Below are positions 43,051-52,162 of a DNA stretch of 64,000 bases, in pieces. Every line of letters begins with the position of its first letter. Position 1 is the stretch's first letter. A model generated the notes under the pieces. That model saw only the letters and a list, made by a program, of their open reading frames with translations, did not search any database and was not told where the DNA came from. Both the position numbers and the translations under genes were made by a program. This DNA comes from Saprospiraceae bacterium (GTDB taxonomy: Bacteria > Bacteroidota > Bacteroidia > Chitinophagales > Saprospiraceae): the NCBI GenBank assembly GCA_016709995.1, contig JADJLQ010000003.1, positions 248,001 through 312,000 of the forward strand, read 5' to 3'.

Positions 43051-45468
43051 TTATTCCTTAGAAAACTTATTCTCTAATAATTTTTCCTTCAGCGTCGACC
43101 TGAACGAATAAGCCAGCGTAAGCATAACTGCTCGGGTATCTGCCTTGAAATTTCTATAATTACTAAATTCAGTTGTAAAGTTTTCTACACCAGACTTCAG
43201 CGTGTTAAAAACATCGACTACAGTGAGTCCCAGCCGCGCCTTGCTATTCAATATTTTTTGCTGGAAGCCGAGATCGACGAAATACTGGGCTGATCGCTGT
43301 CCCTGGGGTGTGAGCATATTGGAGATATAATTTCCGATGAGTTGAAGTTTGCCATTTTGCCAGGGCACCAGATTGTGGATCATTTTGCCATTCCAGCCAA
43401 AGGCATCCCGGTCTGAGCCTTCCGCCACATTAGTTCCATGTATGATTTGTTGGAAGAAGGAGAGGCTCAAGTTCATATTGTATTTTGAAGAAAACTGTGC
43501 ATCATAGATATTTTCACTGCCAAAGGTGATAGCACTCCCGATGTTGACTGGCAGCTGCAGACTCACCCCATTAGGTAATAACTGGTAGTACGGTCTGATT
43601 GTATTGAGTGCACTTCGATAAAACAGGTTAGTCGAAAAAGAATGTTTGTCGCCATTGGTGGTATAGCCCATCTCCAGGGCGTGGATGATCTCAGGCTTGA
43701 GATTGGCATTGCCACTGTGAGGATTGAGTGCATCGGTGATATCTACAAAAGGGTTGAGCTGTCCTGATCCCGGACGACGAATACGCTTGCTATAGCTCAA
43801 GCGGAAGGATTGATCTTTGGAGAAGGCATAAGAAAGGCTGGCATTGGGAAATAATTTGAGATAATCATTTTTGAAGTTTGTGTTTTGATCCTGGGTTTCA
43901 CCAGTGTTGGTGACTTGCTCAGCGCGCAGACCGGCTGAATAGGACCAATGAGAGAGGGACCCTGAGGATGTCTCCGAATTGACGATCGCATAGGCGGCTT
44001 GAACTTCTTCATTAAAATTAAAAATATTGCTCGACTCGGTTTGTATGATATAGTTGCCGTTCTCCAGGTTGGCTGTCTCAAAATCTGCATTAAGTGAACG
44101 GAACAGGCCTTTGTAACCTGTCTCCAATATTAGGTTTTTATGGACGGGTAGCGCATAATCCAATTGTAGCGTATGAGTCGCACCATGCTCATAGTTGTGC
44201 GTGCGCTCGAGAAAAGGATCACCGAGGTTAAGATGAGAGATATCATAGTCCTGCGTGTTGATATCCGTGTTTTGCCTGTTTTTTTCGAGCGAAGAAGTAA
44301 ATGATCCAGATAGAGACTTTCGGTCATCTGCAAAATTTCGCTTATAGTTAAAGGACATCTCACCAACTTTTTCTTTTTCTTTTTCCAATGAAAATCGGTC
44401 GGCTGCGGAATTAAAAATATTGTTGGTTTTGTATAAGGTGCTATTCAGGTCTTCATTGTTGATCTGACCTTCGATATTCCCTATAGCTTCAAAAGCAAAA
44501 TTATTTTTTTCATTGGGAGTGAAGTCAAGGTTGAGCTTAAGATTTTGAAGCTCTTCCGTGCGATAGTCATGTCTTATTTGATCTAATACATGTTGATCTG
44601 TGAGGAAAAAATTAGTCCTTTGGGAAAGGATATCCCGGGTCCTGCCTGCAAATCGATTATCATAACCAAGACTGGAAGACCATTTTTTAGTTTTTTGATT
44701 TAGGACTGCCGAGCTACTGATGCGACCTTTGGCACCAACGCCACCTGCCAGGGCAAAAGCGCCATTGATACCATTGTCCTTATTTTTTTTAAGCCGTATA
44801 TTGATAATGCCGCTTTCAGCATTTGCATCGTATTTGGCTGATGGATTGGTCAGTATTTCAATACTTTCTATACTGCTGGCTGGGATATTATCAGGATTGC
44901 CGAGGCTGGAGTTTCGACCATTGACCAGTATCAATGGGGATTTGCCTCGGAGGGTGATAGCACCATCAGCATCTACAGTGACAGCGGGGGTATTTTTGAG
45001 GAGATCAGTCGCCGTCCCGCCTGCCTGGACGAGATTGCCAGCGGTATTGACGATAAACCCACCGGTAGTCCTTTCGATGAGTTTGCGCTGAGCAGTCACA
45101 GTCACCCCTTCCAACTCGTTTGCTCCGGGTGAAAAATCGATTTCAGGCAATATCACCTGCGGCTGCGCTTTGGTTAGTGTGACATTCCTGGCCACTACTT
45201 CGTACCCGATGAGCCTGCACTCCAGTTTATAGGTATCAAATGGCAAACCCTCCAAAGTGAAAAATCCGAGACTATCGGTGACAAAATATTTCAGCACTTG
45301 GGTACTATCAGATAATGGGGCCGCTGTCACAGTCACGAACTCCAGTGGAGTACGGCTGTCCGTGATCTTACCAGAAATCTTGCCGGTGGACTGTCCGGAC
45401 AGTTGGGTGGCTGCCAGGGTAAACACAAAAAGAAGCACGCAGGAAATGGAAGGGGATTGAATTTTCAC
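43051..45468 (-). CDS. Outer-membrane beta-barrel protein, TonB-receptor-like
   Basis: This is an 805-residue outer-membrane protein. It has a signal peptide (to about residue 25, ending QLSGQ), a carboxypeptidase-regulatory-like domain (GKISGKITDSRTPLEFVTVT) and a plug with DLLKNTPAVTVDADGAITLR, ILVNGRNSS and NPSAKYDANAESGIINIRLK. An OMP_b-brl_3-type barrel of some 550 residues follows. It is intact, unlike the related gene at 37002-39491, and the two share the same domain order. No SusD partner or TonB/ExbB/ExbD gene is nearby. Substrate unknown. Start chosen at the ATG that opens the signal peptide. Confidence 0.88.
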   Translation of the reverse strand: MKIQSPSISCVLLFVFTLAATQLSGQSTGKISGKITDSRTPLEFVTVTAAPLSDSTQVLKYFVTDSLGFFTLEGLPFDTYKLECRLIGYEVVARNVTLTKAQPQVILPEIDFSPGANELEGVTVTAQRKLIERTTGGFIVNTAGNLVQAGGTATDLLKNTPAVTVDADGAITLRGKSPLILVNGRNSSLGNPDNIPASSIESIEILTNPSAKYDANAESGIINIRLKKNKDNGINGAFALAGGVGAKGRISSSAVLNQKTKKWSSSLGYDNRFAGRTRDILSQRTNFFLTDQHVLDQIRHDYRTEELQNLKLNLDFTPNEKNNFAFEAIGNIEGQINNEDLNSTLYKTNNIFNSAADRFSLEKEKEKVGEMSFNYKRNFADDRKSLSGSFTSSLEKNRQNTDINTQDYDISHLNLGDPFLERTHNYEHGATHTLQLDYALPVHKNLILETGYKGLFRSLNADFETANLENGNYIIQTESSNIFNFNEEVQAAYAIVNSETSSGSLSHWSYSAGLRAEQVTNTGETQDQNTNFKNDYLKLFPNASLSYAFSKDQSFRLSYSKRIRRPGSGQLNPFVDITDALNPHSGNANLKPEIIHALEMGYTTNGDKHSFSTNLFYRSALNTIRPYYQLLPNGVSLQLPVNIGSAITFGSENIYDAQFSSKYNMNLSLSFFQQIIHGTNVAEGSDRDAFGWNGKMIHNLVPWQNGKLQLIGNYISNMLTPQGQRSAQYFVDLGFQQKILNSKARLGLTVVDVFNTLKSGVENFTTEFSNYRNFKADTRAVMLTLAYSFRSTLKEKLLENKFSKE

Positions 45469-45863
45469 TGCGTAAAGTTAGTGTTTTTGGGGATGGGTGT
45501 AATGATCGGCTTCGCCGTGGGGGTTACCACTGAAAACATGGAGGGGTAAAGAATGAACTCAAATCTAGATGAACCACTGAGGACACTAAGTAACACTAAG
45601 TAGAATTATGCATCGGTGACTGAGACATATAGCGTAATAAAATCCTCCGTGCTTCTCCCGTGATTTCCGTGGCAATCAAGTTGCGAAGCAACCACATATT
45701 AAAACCAGAGCTTGCCCGCTCATTTCAATAAAACGATCAACTTCCTACACTGAATGTCCATATATACCTGGTCATACTAAATTGACCATTATCCTTAGTG
45801 CACCTTAGTGTCCTTAGTGGTTAAACAAAACCTAAGTGGTTAAATTACATATTAGAGGCCAAC
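45469..45863. other. Intergenic region with inverted 'CACTAAGG' repeats
   Basis: No gene is seen. The stretch holds a 29-bp imperfect inverted repeat (45572-45600 and 45794-45822), a further partial copy (CCTAAGTGGTTAAATT, 45831-45846), and the phrase TCCGTGCTTCTCCCGTGATT inside. It lies upstream of the barrel gene and downstream of katG. Confidence 0.7.
45572..45822. repeat. Inverted-repeat-bounded non-coding element
   Basis: The left arm AACCACTGAGGACACTAAG... (45572-45600) pairs with the right arm ...CCTTAGTGTCCTTAGTGGTT (45794-45822), matching at 25 of 29 positions. About 190 non-coding bases lie between the arms. The arms also contain internal repeats of CACTAAG. It could be a MITE-like or REP-like element; no transposase is present. 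Confidence 0.6.
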
Positions 45864-48074
45864 TCAGATACGATCCAAGTCCATCACTTTGCTCCAGGCA
45901 CCCACAAAATCAAGTACAAATTTTTCTTTGGAATCAGCGCTACCATACACTTCGGCGATAGCACGAAGCTCTGAGTTAGATCCAAAGATTAAGTCTACCC
46001 GACTACCCGTCCATCTGAGCTCACCGTTAGTACGGCTACGACCTTCAAATATATCCTGGTCAGCGGTGGTGCTTTTCCAGGTAGTACCCAGATCCAACAG
46101 ATTTAAAAAGAAATCATTGGTGAGTATTCCGGGGCGATGAGTGAATACTCCGCTGACAGATCCATCGAAGTTGGTTTGTAGCACGCGCATACCACCAATC
46201 AACACGGTCATCTCTGGTGCGGTCAGGGTAAGCAGCTGAGCTTTGTCTACCAGTAGTTCTTCTGCCGGCACAGCATATTTAGCTTTTATATAATTGCGGA
46301 ATCCATCAGCGAAAGGCTCGAGTACTGCAAATGATTCTACATCAGTCTGTTCCTGGCTGGCATCTGTGCGACCAGGGGTAAAAGGAATATTCAAGGGATG
46401 ACCTGCCAGGGAGGCTGCCTTTTCGACTGCAGCGTTTCCGCCCAGGATGATGAGATCTGCTAAAGAAACTTCTTTGCCCGATGTCTGTGCATGATTAAAC
46501 TCTTGTTGGATAGCTTCTAATTTATCAAGCACACTGGATAGTTGAGTAGGATTGTTTACTTTCCAAAACTTCTGTGGTGCCAATCTGATTCTTGCTCCAT
46601 TAGCCCCACCACGTTTGTCAGATCCTCTGAACGTAGAGGCAGAGGCCCATGCAGTAGAAACCAATTCGCCAATGGTAAGTCCTGATGCAAGGATTTCGGC
46701 TTTTAAAGCTGCCATATCTTTGTCATCGATCAATTTGTGAGTGACAGAAGGGACAGGATCTTGCCATATTAATTCTTCTTTAGGTACTTCGGGTCCAAGG
46801 TAGCGGCTGATGGGTCCCATATCCCGGTGAGTCAACTTAAACCAGGCTCTCGCAAAGGCATCAGCGAACTCATCAGGATGTTCATAAAAATGCTTCGAGA
46901 TGGGCTCATAGATCGGATCAAATCTTAATGCCAGGTCGGTAGTGAGCATAAAAGGTGCGTGCCTGATGGCAGGATCATGAGCATCCGGTACGAGGCCGGC
47001 GCCTTGATTATTTTTGGGTTTCCATTGGTGTGCACCGGCAGGGCTTTTGGTCAGTTCCCATTCATAATTAAAAAGATTCTCAAAGAAATTATTACTCCAC
47101 CGGGTAGGTGTCGTCGTCCATGCTCCCTCAAGTCCGCTGGTGATAGTATGGACGCCATGGCCACTACCAAAAGTATTCTTCCAGCCGAGGCCTTGTTCTT
47201 CTATACTCGCTGCTGCAGGCTCTCGGCCTACATATTTAGAAGGATCGGCTGCCCCATGGGTTTTACCGAAGGTATGACCTCCGGCGATGAGTGCTACGGT
47301 CTCATAATCATTCATAGCCATTCGGCCGAAAGTCTCCCGTATATCTTTGGCCGCAGCTATCGGATCGGGATTGCCATTAGGGCCTTCCGGATTGACATAG
47401 ATGAGACCCATTTGTACAGCGGCAAGTGGATTCTCCAAATCACGGTCTCCGGAATATCTTTTATCTCCAAGCCACTCACTCTCAGCTCCCCAGTAGATAT
47501 CTTGCTCCGGTTCCCAAACATCTTCACGGCCACCACCGAACCCAAATGTTTTCAGGCCCATGGATTCGAGGGCACAGTTGCCAGCCAGTATCATAAGGTC
47601 GGCCCAGGAGATCTTGCGGCCATATTTTTGTTTGACTGGCCAGAGGAGTAAGCGGGCTTTGTCGAGACTGGCATTGTCGGGCCAGCTGTTGAGTGGTGCA
47701 AATCGCTGAGAACCGGAACCTGCTCCGCCCCGACCGTCAGCTATCCGGTAAGTACCGGCACTATGCCAGGCCATGCGTATAAAAAAGGGGCCATAATGAC
47801 CATAGTCCGCAGGCCACCATTCCTGGGAGGAGGTCATGAGTTCGAAAAGATCTTTTTTTACCGCGGCAAGGTCCAGGGATTTAAACTCCTCCGCATAGTT
47901 GTAGGAGGGATCCATAGGATTGGTTAGCGCAGAATGCTGGCGTAGGATATTTAATTTTAATTGATTGGGCCACCAATCTTTATTGGAAGTGCCACCTCCA
48001 GCTACGTAGTTTAGTTCACCATGCATAAAGGGGCATTTGCCATTGCCATTGGAGTGATTATTAGAAGAGCTCAT
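45864..48074 (-). CDS. katG: Catalase-peroxidase KatG
   Basis: This 736-residue bifunctional haem enzyme breaks down hydrogen peroxide by catalase and peroxidase activity. Length and motifs match the family along its whole extent. The distal site has R100, W103 and H104 in FFIRMAWHSAGTYR. Y226 (LIYVNPEGP) and M252 (GRMAMND) complete the Trp-Tyr-Met crosslink that catalase activity needs. H267 in AGGHTFGKTHG is the proximal haem ligand. The C-terminal half is the usual degenerate second domain (ASTFRGSDKRGGANGARIRL). No signal peptide is seen, so it is probably cytoplasmic. Its promoter region has an ATAG-N7-CTAT element about 130 bases upstream. It appears to be a single-gene unit. Confidence 0.97.
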   Translation of the reverse strand: MSSSNNHSNGNGKCPFMHGELNYVAGGGTSNKDWWPNQLKLNILRQHSALTNPMDPSYNYAEEFKSLDLAAVKKDLFELMTSSQEWWPADYGHYGPFFIRMAWHSAGTYRIADGRGGAGSGSQRFAPLNSWPDNASLDKARLLLWPVKQKYGRKISWADLMILAGNCALESMGLKTFGFGGGREDVWEPEQDIYWGAESEWLGDKRYSGDRDLENPLAAVQMGLIYVNPEGPNGNPDPIAAAKDIRETFGRMAMNDYETVALIAGGHTFGKTHGAADPSKYVGREPAAASIEEQGLGWKNTFGSGHGVHTITSGLEGAWTTTPTRWSNNFFENLFNYEWELTKSPAGAHQWKPKNNQGAGLVPDAHDPAIRHAPFMLTTDLALRFDPIYEPISKHFYEHPDEFADAFARAWFKLTHRDMGPISRYLGPEVPKEELIWQDPVPSVTHKLIDDKDMAALKAEILASGLTIGELVSTAWASASTFRGSDKRGGANGARIRLAPQKFWKVNNPTQLSSVLDKLEAIQQEFNHAQTSGKEVSLADLIILGGNAAVEKAASLAGHPLNIPFTPGRTDASQEQTDVESFAVLEPFADGFRNYIKAKYAVPAEELLVDKAQLLTLTAPEMTVLIGGMRVLQTNFDGSVSGVFTHRPGILTNDFFLNLLDLGTTWKSTTADQDIFEGRSRTNGELRWTGSRVDLIFGSNSELRAIAEVYGSADSKEKFVLDFVGAWSKVMDLDRI

Positions 48075-48202
48075 ATGATATTAATGTTTATGTTGAATGT
48101 AAAATTGACATGAAAAAAGGAAATAGGATATGACCTTCATCATTTGGAGATCAAATATACGATCTGATACTCATTGATAATATTGATATAATTAATGATT
48201 GT

Positions 48203-48217
48203 ATAGAAGGTGTCTAT
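48203..48217. promoter_or_regulatory. Possible OxyR-like half-site upstream of katG
   Basis: ATAG (48203-48206) and CTAT (48214-48217) are separated by 7 bases, the spacing of an OxyR half-unit. The site lies about 130 bases before the katG start and just past the stop of the membrane-protein gene at 48220. The secondary consensus positions do not match, so support is weak. Confidence 0.3.
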
Positions 48218-48219
48218 AT

Positions 48220-48825
48220 TCAGACAGATACTGTCCTTGCTTTTGAGCTTCGTTGTACATCTGCTTTGGTGATAAAGTACTCCATTCCCAGAATAAACAC
48301 TATTTGAAATACATGAATAGATTTCTGTACAGCAGGGAGGTAATCCAGCGCTGTCCTTGTAAAATACATATACGTGGCACCATAAAAACACAATATCATT
48401 AGCACAGAAAGTATTTTAAATGACTTCAGTTTTGACTGCAAAAAAAGGACTGTTACATAGAAAAAAAGTAAAAGTGTAATGATGCTGCCCAAAGTGATCA
48501 TAGGGTCATGCCAGGGTGGTATAGTGATCAGGGAGGTGACCAGGATTAAAGTATACCCCAGGAACCTGATCACGCTGGAAAATTTTTTCAAATCAATCTT
48601 ATTGGCAAATCGCACAAAAGCTAGTCCGGTGGTGATACCCATCATCACCACGCCCAGGATACCCCACGGCCTGGCAAGATTATCCATTCCATTTAACGCA
48701 TGATACTCCAGCAGATGGCTGATATAATTCTTATTCAAACTATATCCCTTGGAATGAATATCCCTAATATTTCCACCTGGGTAATTCAATGCAGCAATGA
48801 TGAGTAATAGAATGGATAGAATCAA
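48220..48825 (-). CDS. Hypothetical multi-pass membrane protein
   Basis: This is a protein of about 201 residues that I do not recognise with confidence. It has about six hydrophobic segments: MILSILLLIIAALNYPGG at the start, PWGILGVVMMGITTGLAFV, FLGYTLILVTSLITI, LGSIITLLLFFYVTVLFL, ILSVLMILCFYGATYM and IHVFQIVFILGMEYF. The pattern is loosely like the DUF998 type, but I cannot confirm it. The frame opens on a TTG; no ATG lies upstream in frame before a stop, and about 11 further hydrophobic-side codons precede the TTG, so the start is uncertain. The stop is close to the katG promoter. Function unknown. Confidence 0.6.
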   Translation of the reverse strand: MILSILLLIIAALNYPGGNIRDIHSKGYSLNKNYISHLLEYHALNGMDNLARPWGILGVVMMGITTGLAFVRFANKIDLKKFSSVIRFLGYTLILVTSLITIPPWHDPMITLGSIITLLLFFYVTVLFLQSKLKSFKILSVLMILCFYGATYMYFTRTALDYLPAVQKSIHVFQIVFILGMEYFITKADVQRSSKARTVSV

Positions 48826-49086
48826 ACCTATCAGGATGATATACTCATCTTTGAGTTTTGTGATTATCTGTTGTTGTCAGGAAAAATGTGAAATTAAGGA
48901 TAGTCAAATGGATTATTTCTTCTCAGCTGAGAATTTCCATCAAAGGGACACAATAGATTTTCCATTCATAATCCTGTTTTTAAATAAGGCAGTCCATGCA
49001 GCATGGGTTTCACTATCGATGCTTTCCGTATTATCTCCGTTTTCACCTTTTAAAATCTATTTGAATTATTCCATTGAAGTGCAAGA

Positions 49087-49482
49087 TCATTCTCTCACCC
49101 TACGATGGACCAGCGTCGTATTTTCTTTACGCTCATGGCCTCTACCAGTCCAGGTAGTAAGATCGCCGTCGACCACAACATTCCAATCACTATCATCATC
49201 ATCTACATCACTATCAAGCGTCAGGATGTTTGATCGTGGTTTTACCGACCATCTACCTTTATTGGGGCCGAAAGGATCGCCATCACTGAGAAAAGTGCCA
49301 TCCGGATTGAATGTGATCCAACGATTATTGGCTGGGTTGTGCTTTGAAGTGACATCGGCACCGTATTCTATTACTTTTTCCATCTTCCATGTAGCCACTA
49401 TTTGTTGATCGAGGGCAGCAGATGATTTACATGCAGGTATCATTAGTACCAGGAGTAGGAATGGCGGTATTAATCTATTCAT
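49087..49482 (-). CDS. Putative lipocalin-like lipoprotein
   Basis: This is a 131-residue protein with a lipoprotein signal peptide: a hydrophobic run LIPPFLLLVLMIPAC, with C18 as the probable lipidation site. The mature part has IVATWKMEKVIEYGAD, ITFNPDGTFLSDGDPFG and GRWSVKPRSNILTLDSD. This is the W-x-F/PDGTF-G-W pattern of Bacteroidota lipocalin-like proteins. It is expected in the outer or inner membrane, facing the periplasm. Ligand unknown. It lies between a membrane protein and a transporter on the same strand, but the gaps are too wide to claim an operon. Confidence 0.7.
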   Translation of the reverse strand: MNRLIPPFLLLVLMIPACKSSAALDQQIVATWKMEKVIEYGADVTSKHNPANNRWITFNPDGTFLSDGDPFGPNKGRWSVKPRSNILTLDSDVDDDDSDWNVVVDGDLTTWTGRGHERKENTTLVHRRVRE

Positions 49483-49519
49483 TTTGTGAAAAATACAAAA
49501 ATGGTAATGTGTGGAGTGA

Positions 49520-51751
49520 CTAGGTGATGAATTTTGAAGTCTGGGTATTTACAAAAAGGATATCTCCCACTTTATCGTAGCGTTCAAAAAATTCTTCACC
49601 TTTGGCTTTGATGACACTCTCATGGAAACCTACTAAAGTAAGATCTGCATCTGCTGAATATTCATTGATAGTATCCTGGTGATTCATACCATCATATTGA
49701 GAGATTACTTTAATATTGCTTGGAGAGATGGGCAGCCTGCCGGAAGTAGTGAGATCGATAAGATGTTGCTTTTCTGTCTCCAGGTCTTTCTCAGAGAAAA
49801 TAGCAAATATCTTTATTTCTCCTTGGCTCCAATCTTTGTGACCCAGGATGATATATGATAATAAAATCATGAGACTGGCATTTTCATAATCTTCTTTTCT
49901 AATCCAAACATGAATATTTCGTTTGTAGCCAAAATTGCGAATACTGGATCGCAGGATCACAATATCATATTTAGCAGCCAGAAGCAAATTGTAATTTTCT
50001 ATGACCTGGGTGAGCCATTCTCTGTCGCCTTTGGCAAATTCAAACAGCATCATATTATTGGGCTGACCAGACACGGCGGGTTGTTGGATGGCCTGCAAGA
50101 TCGCTGAAGTATTGGACGGGGTGATGATGGTCTCCAGAAATACATTGGACTTGGCTTTTTCTGCCATGTCGATCAGTTTTTCCAGGTCTGCGTCGGCTAG
50201 CTGCTTTGACTCTTTCGAAAAGTATTTGTTTTCAAAATGAATATAGGTGCCGAACCCGTACCGGTGCGAAATCCATTTCATCATTTCGAAAGCTGCAAAT
50301 CGTTGGAAACTATCTTTGGACAAACAGATGACCCCTGGCCTCCAGTTTCCTACCGCATTTTCTTTTTCTGATTTTTGTAGAAAGACCTGCACTCGCCGGC
50401 TAAACTGATGAATCACTCCTTCAAATATGCGTGCCATACTGGTCGCATTGGGATTATTATACGTGATGTAGAAATAGATACTCACCATCAGGATGACCGA
50501 TAGCAAGGCATAAGCAGCATTGATTTTAAACATCAGGTAGATGCACATCAGGGCCCCAAATAAAGAGATATACCATTTTGATTTAAACGATGGACGATAC
50601 GCCGGGTCGGCTGCAAAGTGTTGTAAAAAAGAAATCAGGCACAAAGAACCATAGGTCACTAAAAAAAACATGGATATAATGACAGCCACTGCATTGACAT
50701 CACCGATCAGCACAAAAACCAGGGCAATGATACTGGTAGCAATGGTGGCATTGCGGGGCTCATTGCGATTTTGAGTACCGGTAGCCAACCATTTATTTAT
50801 GGCTTTGTTGGGCATGACATCGTCAGCGCCGATGGCCTGGAGTGTTCTTGGAGCGACCATGAAAGATCCGATAGCCGATGAGATCGTCGCGGCGGCCAAA
50901 CCAATTGGAATAATGGGTCCCCAGATAGCAATCTTACTCATGATCAATTGATCACTCAATAAATCTGCCGGACTGGCGGACACAAATAACTTATAAGCAA
51001 TCAGAATATAAATAATCATGCCTGTGATGGTGGCAGCAAGCGTACCTAAGGGAATAGATTTTTTAGGATCACGAAGGTCTCCTGAAAGCCCAACTCCAGC
51101 AGTCATACCTGTAAAGGCAGGAAATATGATCGAAAAAACATAAAAAAATCCCTGGTCAGCAGTAGGCAAAGACAGAAATTTTGAACTTTCCGGGGTATGG
51201 CTAAAACTAGTATCTCCTAAAAAGAAAAAAATGAGGGAAACAATCAGTAAACTTACGACGATATACAGCGCTTTTATACCCAAGTCAGCACCCCGGGTGA
51301 CCATTAACAATATAAGACCCGCCAGGGCAGGTATGCTAAACAGCCGATTGTCCAATACCTCAATATGGAAATGCTCTGATAGCCAGGGCTTGATCGTATT
51401 AAATGATTCTGCAAATGCGATGGTATAAAAAGCTACGCTGATTGCTTGCGAAAGGAATAGGGCAATGCCTATGGCAGCACCGATATTAAGGCCAAAGGAT
51501 CTGGAGATAATAAAATATTCACCGCCGCCTTCTACTTTTTGATTCGTAGCGATCTCTCCGAGCGCCAGGGCTGTAGGTATGGTTACGGCGTGGCCTATCA
51601 GGATGATGATCAAGGATCCGGCAAATCCTACAGACCCTACCGAAAACCCAAACCGAAGAAACATGATGGCACCTAATATGGTTGATATGGCAGTTAGGAA
51701 AACAGGAGTTGTACCAAAATTGGACTTGGTAGTTTGCAATTGTTCGTTCAT
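49520..51751 (-). CDS. APC-superfamily transporter, cation-chloride-cotransporter-like
   Basis: This is an inner-membrane transporter of the APC superfamily, closest by eye to prokaryotic members of the cation-chloride cotransporter (SLC12-like) group. The membrane part spans about residues 1-470 with some 12 hydrophobic segments. The first carries TAISTILGAIMFLRFGFSVGSVG, the unwound helix signature, and GGGEYFIISRSFG and FPAFTGMTAGVGLSGDLRDP follow. The last ~270 residues are soluble, cytoplasmic and mixed alpha/beta, as in CCC C-terminal domains. The open frame reaches back to 51844, but the ATG at 51751 (MNEQLQTTKSNF) is a better start because the added 31 residues are not protein-like. 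The transported ion is not determinable here. Confidence 0.8.
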   Translation of the reverse strand: MNEQLQTTKSNFGTTPVFLTAISTILGAIMFLRFGFSVGSVGFAGSLIIILIGHAVTIPTALALGEIATNQKVEGGGEYFIISRSFGLNIGAAIGIALFLSQAISVAFYTIAFAESFNTIKPWLSEHFHIEVLDNRLFSIPALAGLILLMVTRGADLGIKALYIVVSLLIVSLIFFFLGDTSFSHTPESSKFLSLPTADQGFFYVFSIIFPAFTGMTAGVGLSGDLRDPKKSIPLGTLAATITGMIIYILIAYKLFVSASPADLLSDQLIMSKIAIWGPIIPIGLAAATISSAIGSFMVAPRTLQAIGADDVMPNKAINKWLATGTQNRNEPRNATIATSIIALVFVLIGDVNAVAVIISMFFLVTYGSLCLISFLQHFAADPAYRPSFKSKWYISLFGALMCIYLMFKINAAYALLSVILMVSIYFYITYNNPNATSMARIFEGVIHQFSRRVQVFLQKSEKENAVGNWRPGVICLSKDSFQRFAAFEMMKWISHRYGFGTYIHFENKYFSKESKQLADADLEKLIDMAEKAKSNVFLETIITPSNTSAILQAIQQPAVSGQPNNMMLFEFAKGDREWLTQVIENYNLLLAAKYDIVILRSSIRNFGYKRNIHVWIRKEDYENASLMILLSYIILGHKDWSQGEIKIFAIFSEKDLETEKQHLIDLTTSGRLPISPSNIKVISQYDGMNHQDTINEYSADADLTLVGFHESVIKAKGEEFFERYDKVGDILFVNTQTSKFIT

Positions 51752-52162
51752 AGGTATAAAGTCGTGCGGCTTAAATTGGGACCTGGATCTAATAGAGATG
51801 TAATATAATTGATTTTGCCAATTCCTCCCTGATGCAGGCGGCATAGGATGAGCTTAAACCTGATTGCTTTCTGATCGGATAAACAAACTGAAATAGGAGC
51901 GATCGCCTGAAACTGCATATCCCAAAACATCAGTTGAATGTGAACAAGATTCATTTCTTAAAATACTCTATGATCCAGTTACAGTCATTTTTAGTACACT
52001 TTGTATCAAAAGCGAACACACTTAAATACAATTTATACTTATAATCCTCACAATATCAGTGATATACATTTTTGGTACGACCTGTGCATTCTTTTGGATA
52101 AGATCCTGGATCGGCTATTTCTTTTACGGATGAGCATTGTTACATGGATCTAGTAACGGCAT
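51752..52162. other. Divergent intergenic region between transporter and permease operon
   Basis: No gene is seen. It holds the second copy of the 19-bp element (52001-52019) and a direct repeat CATTTTTnGTACnA at about 51986 and 52069. It should carry the promoters for the transporter (-) and the three-permease operon (+). Confidence 0.5.
52001..52019 (+). promoter_or_regulatory. 19-bp element shared by two permease upstream regions (copy 2)
   Basis: TTGTATCAAAAGCGAACAC lies 143 bases before the permease start at 52163, almost the same distance as copy 1 from its permease at 40013. The surrounding sequence is not otherwise conserved. Confidence 0.55.

Noticed and set aside
46959..47651. 230-codon + strand frame
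   Set aside because: Antisense to katG, which is certain from its conserved residues; a shadow frame.
48797..49408. 203-codon + strand frame
   Set aside because: Overlaps the lipoprotein gene in antisense and spans its 3' gap; no recognisable features.
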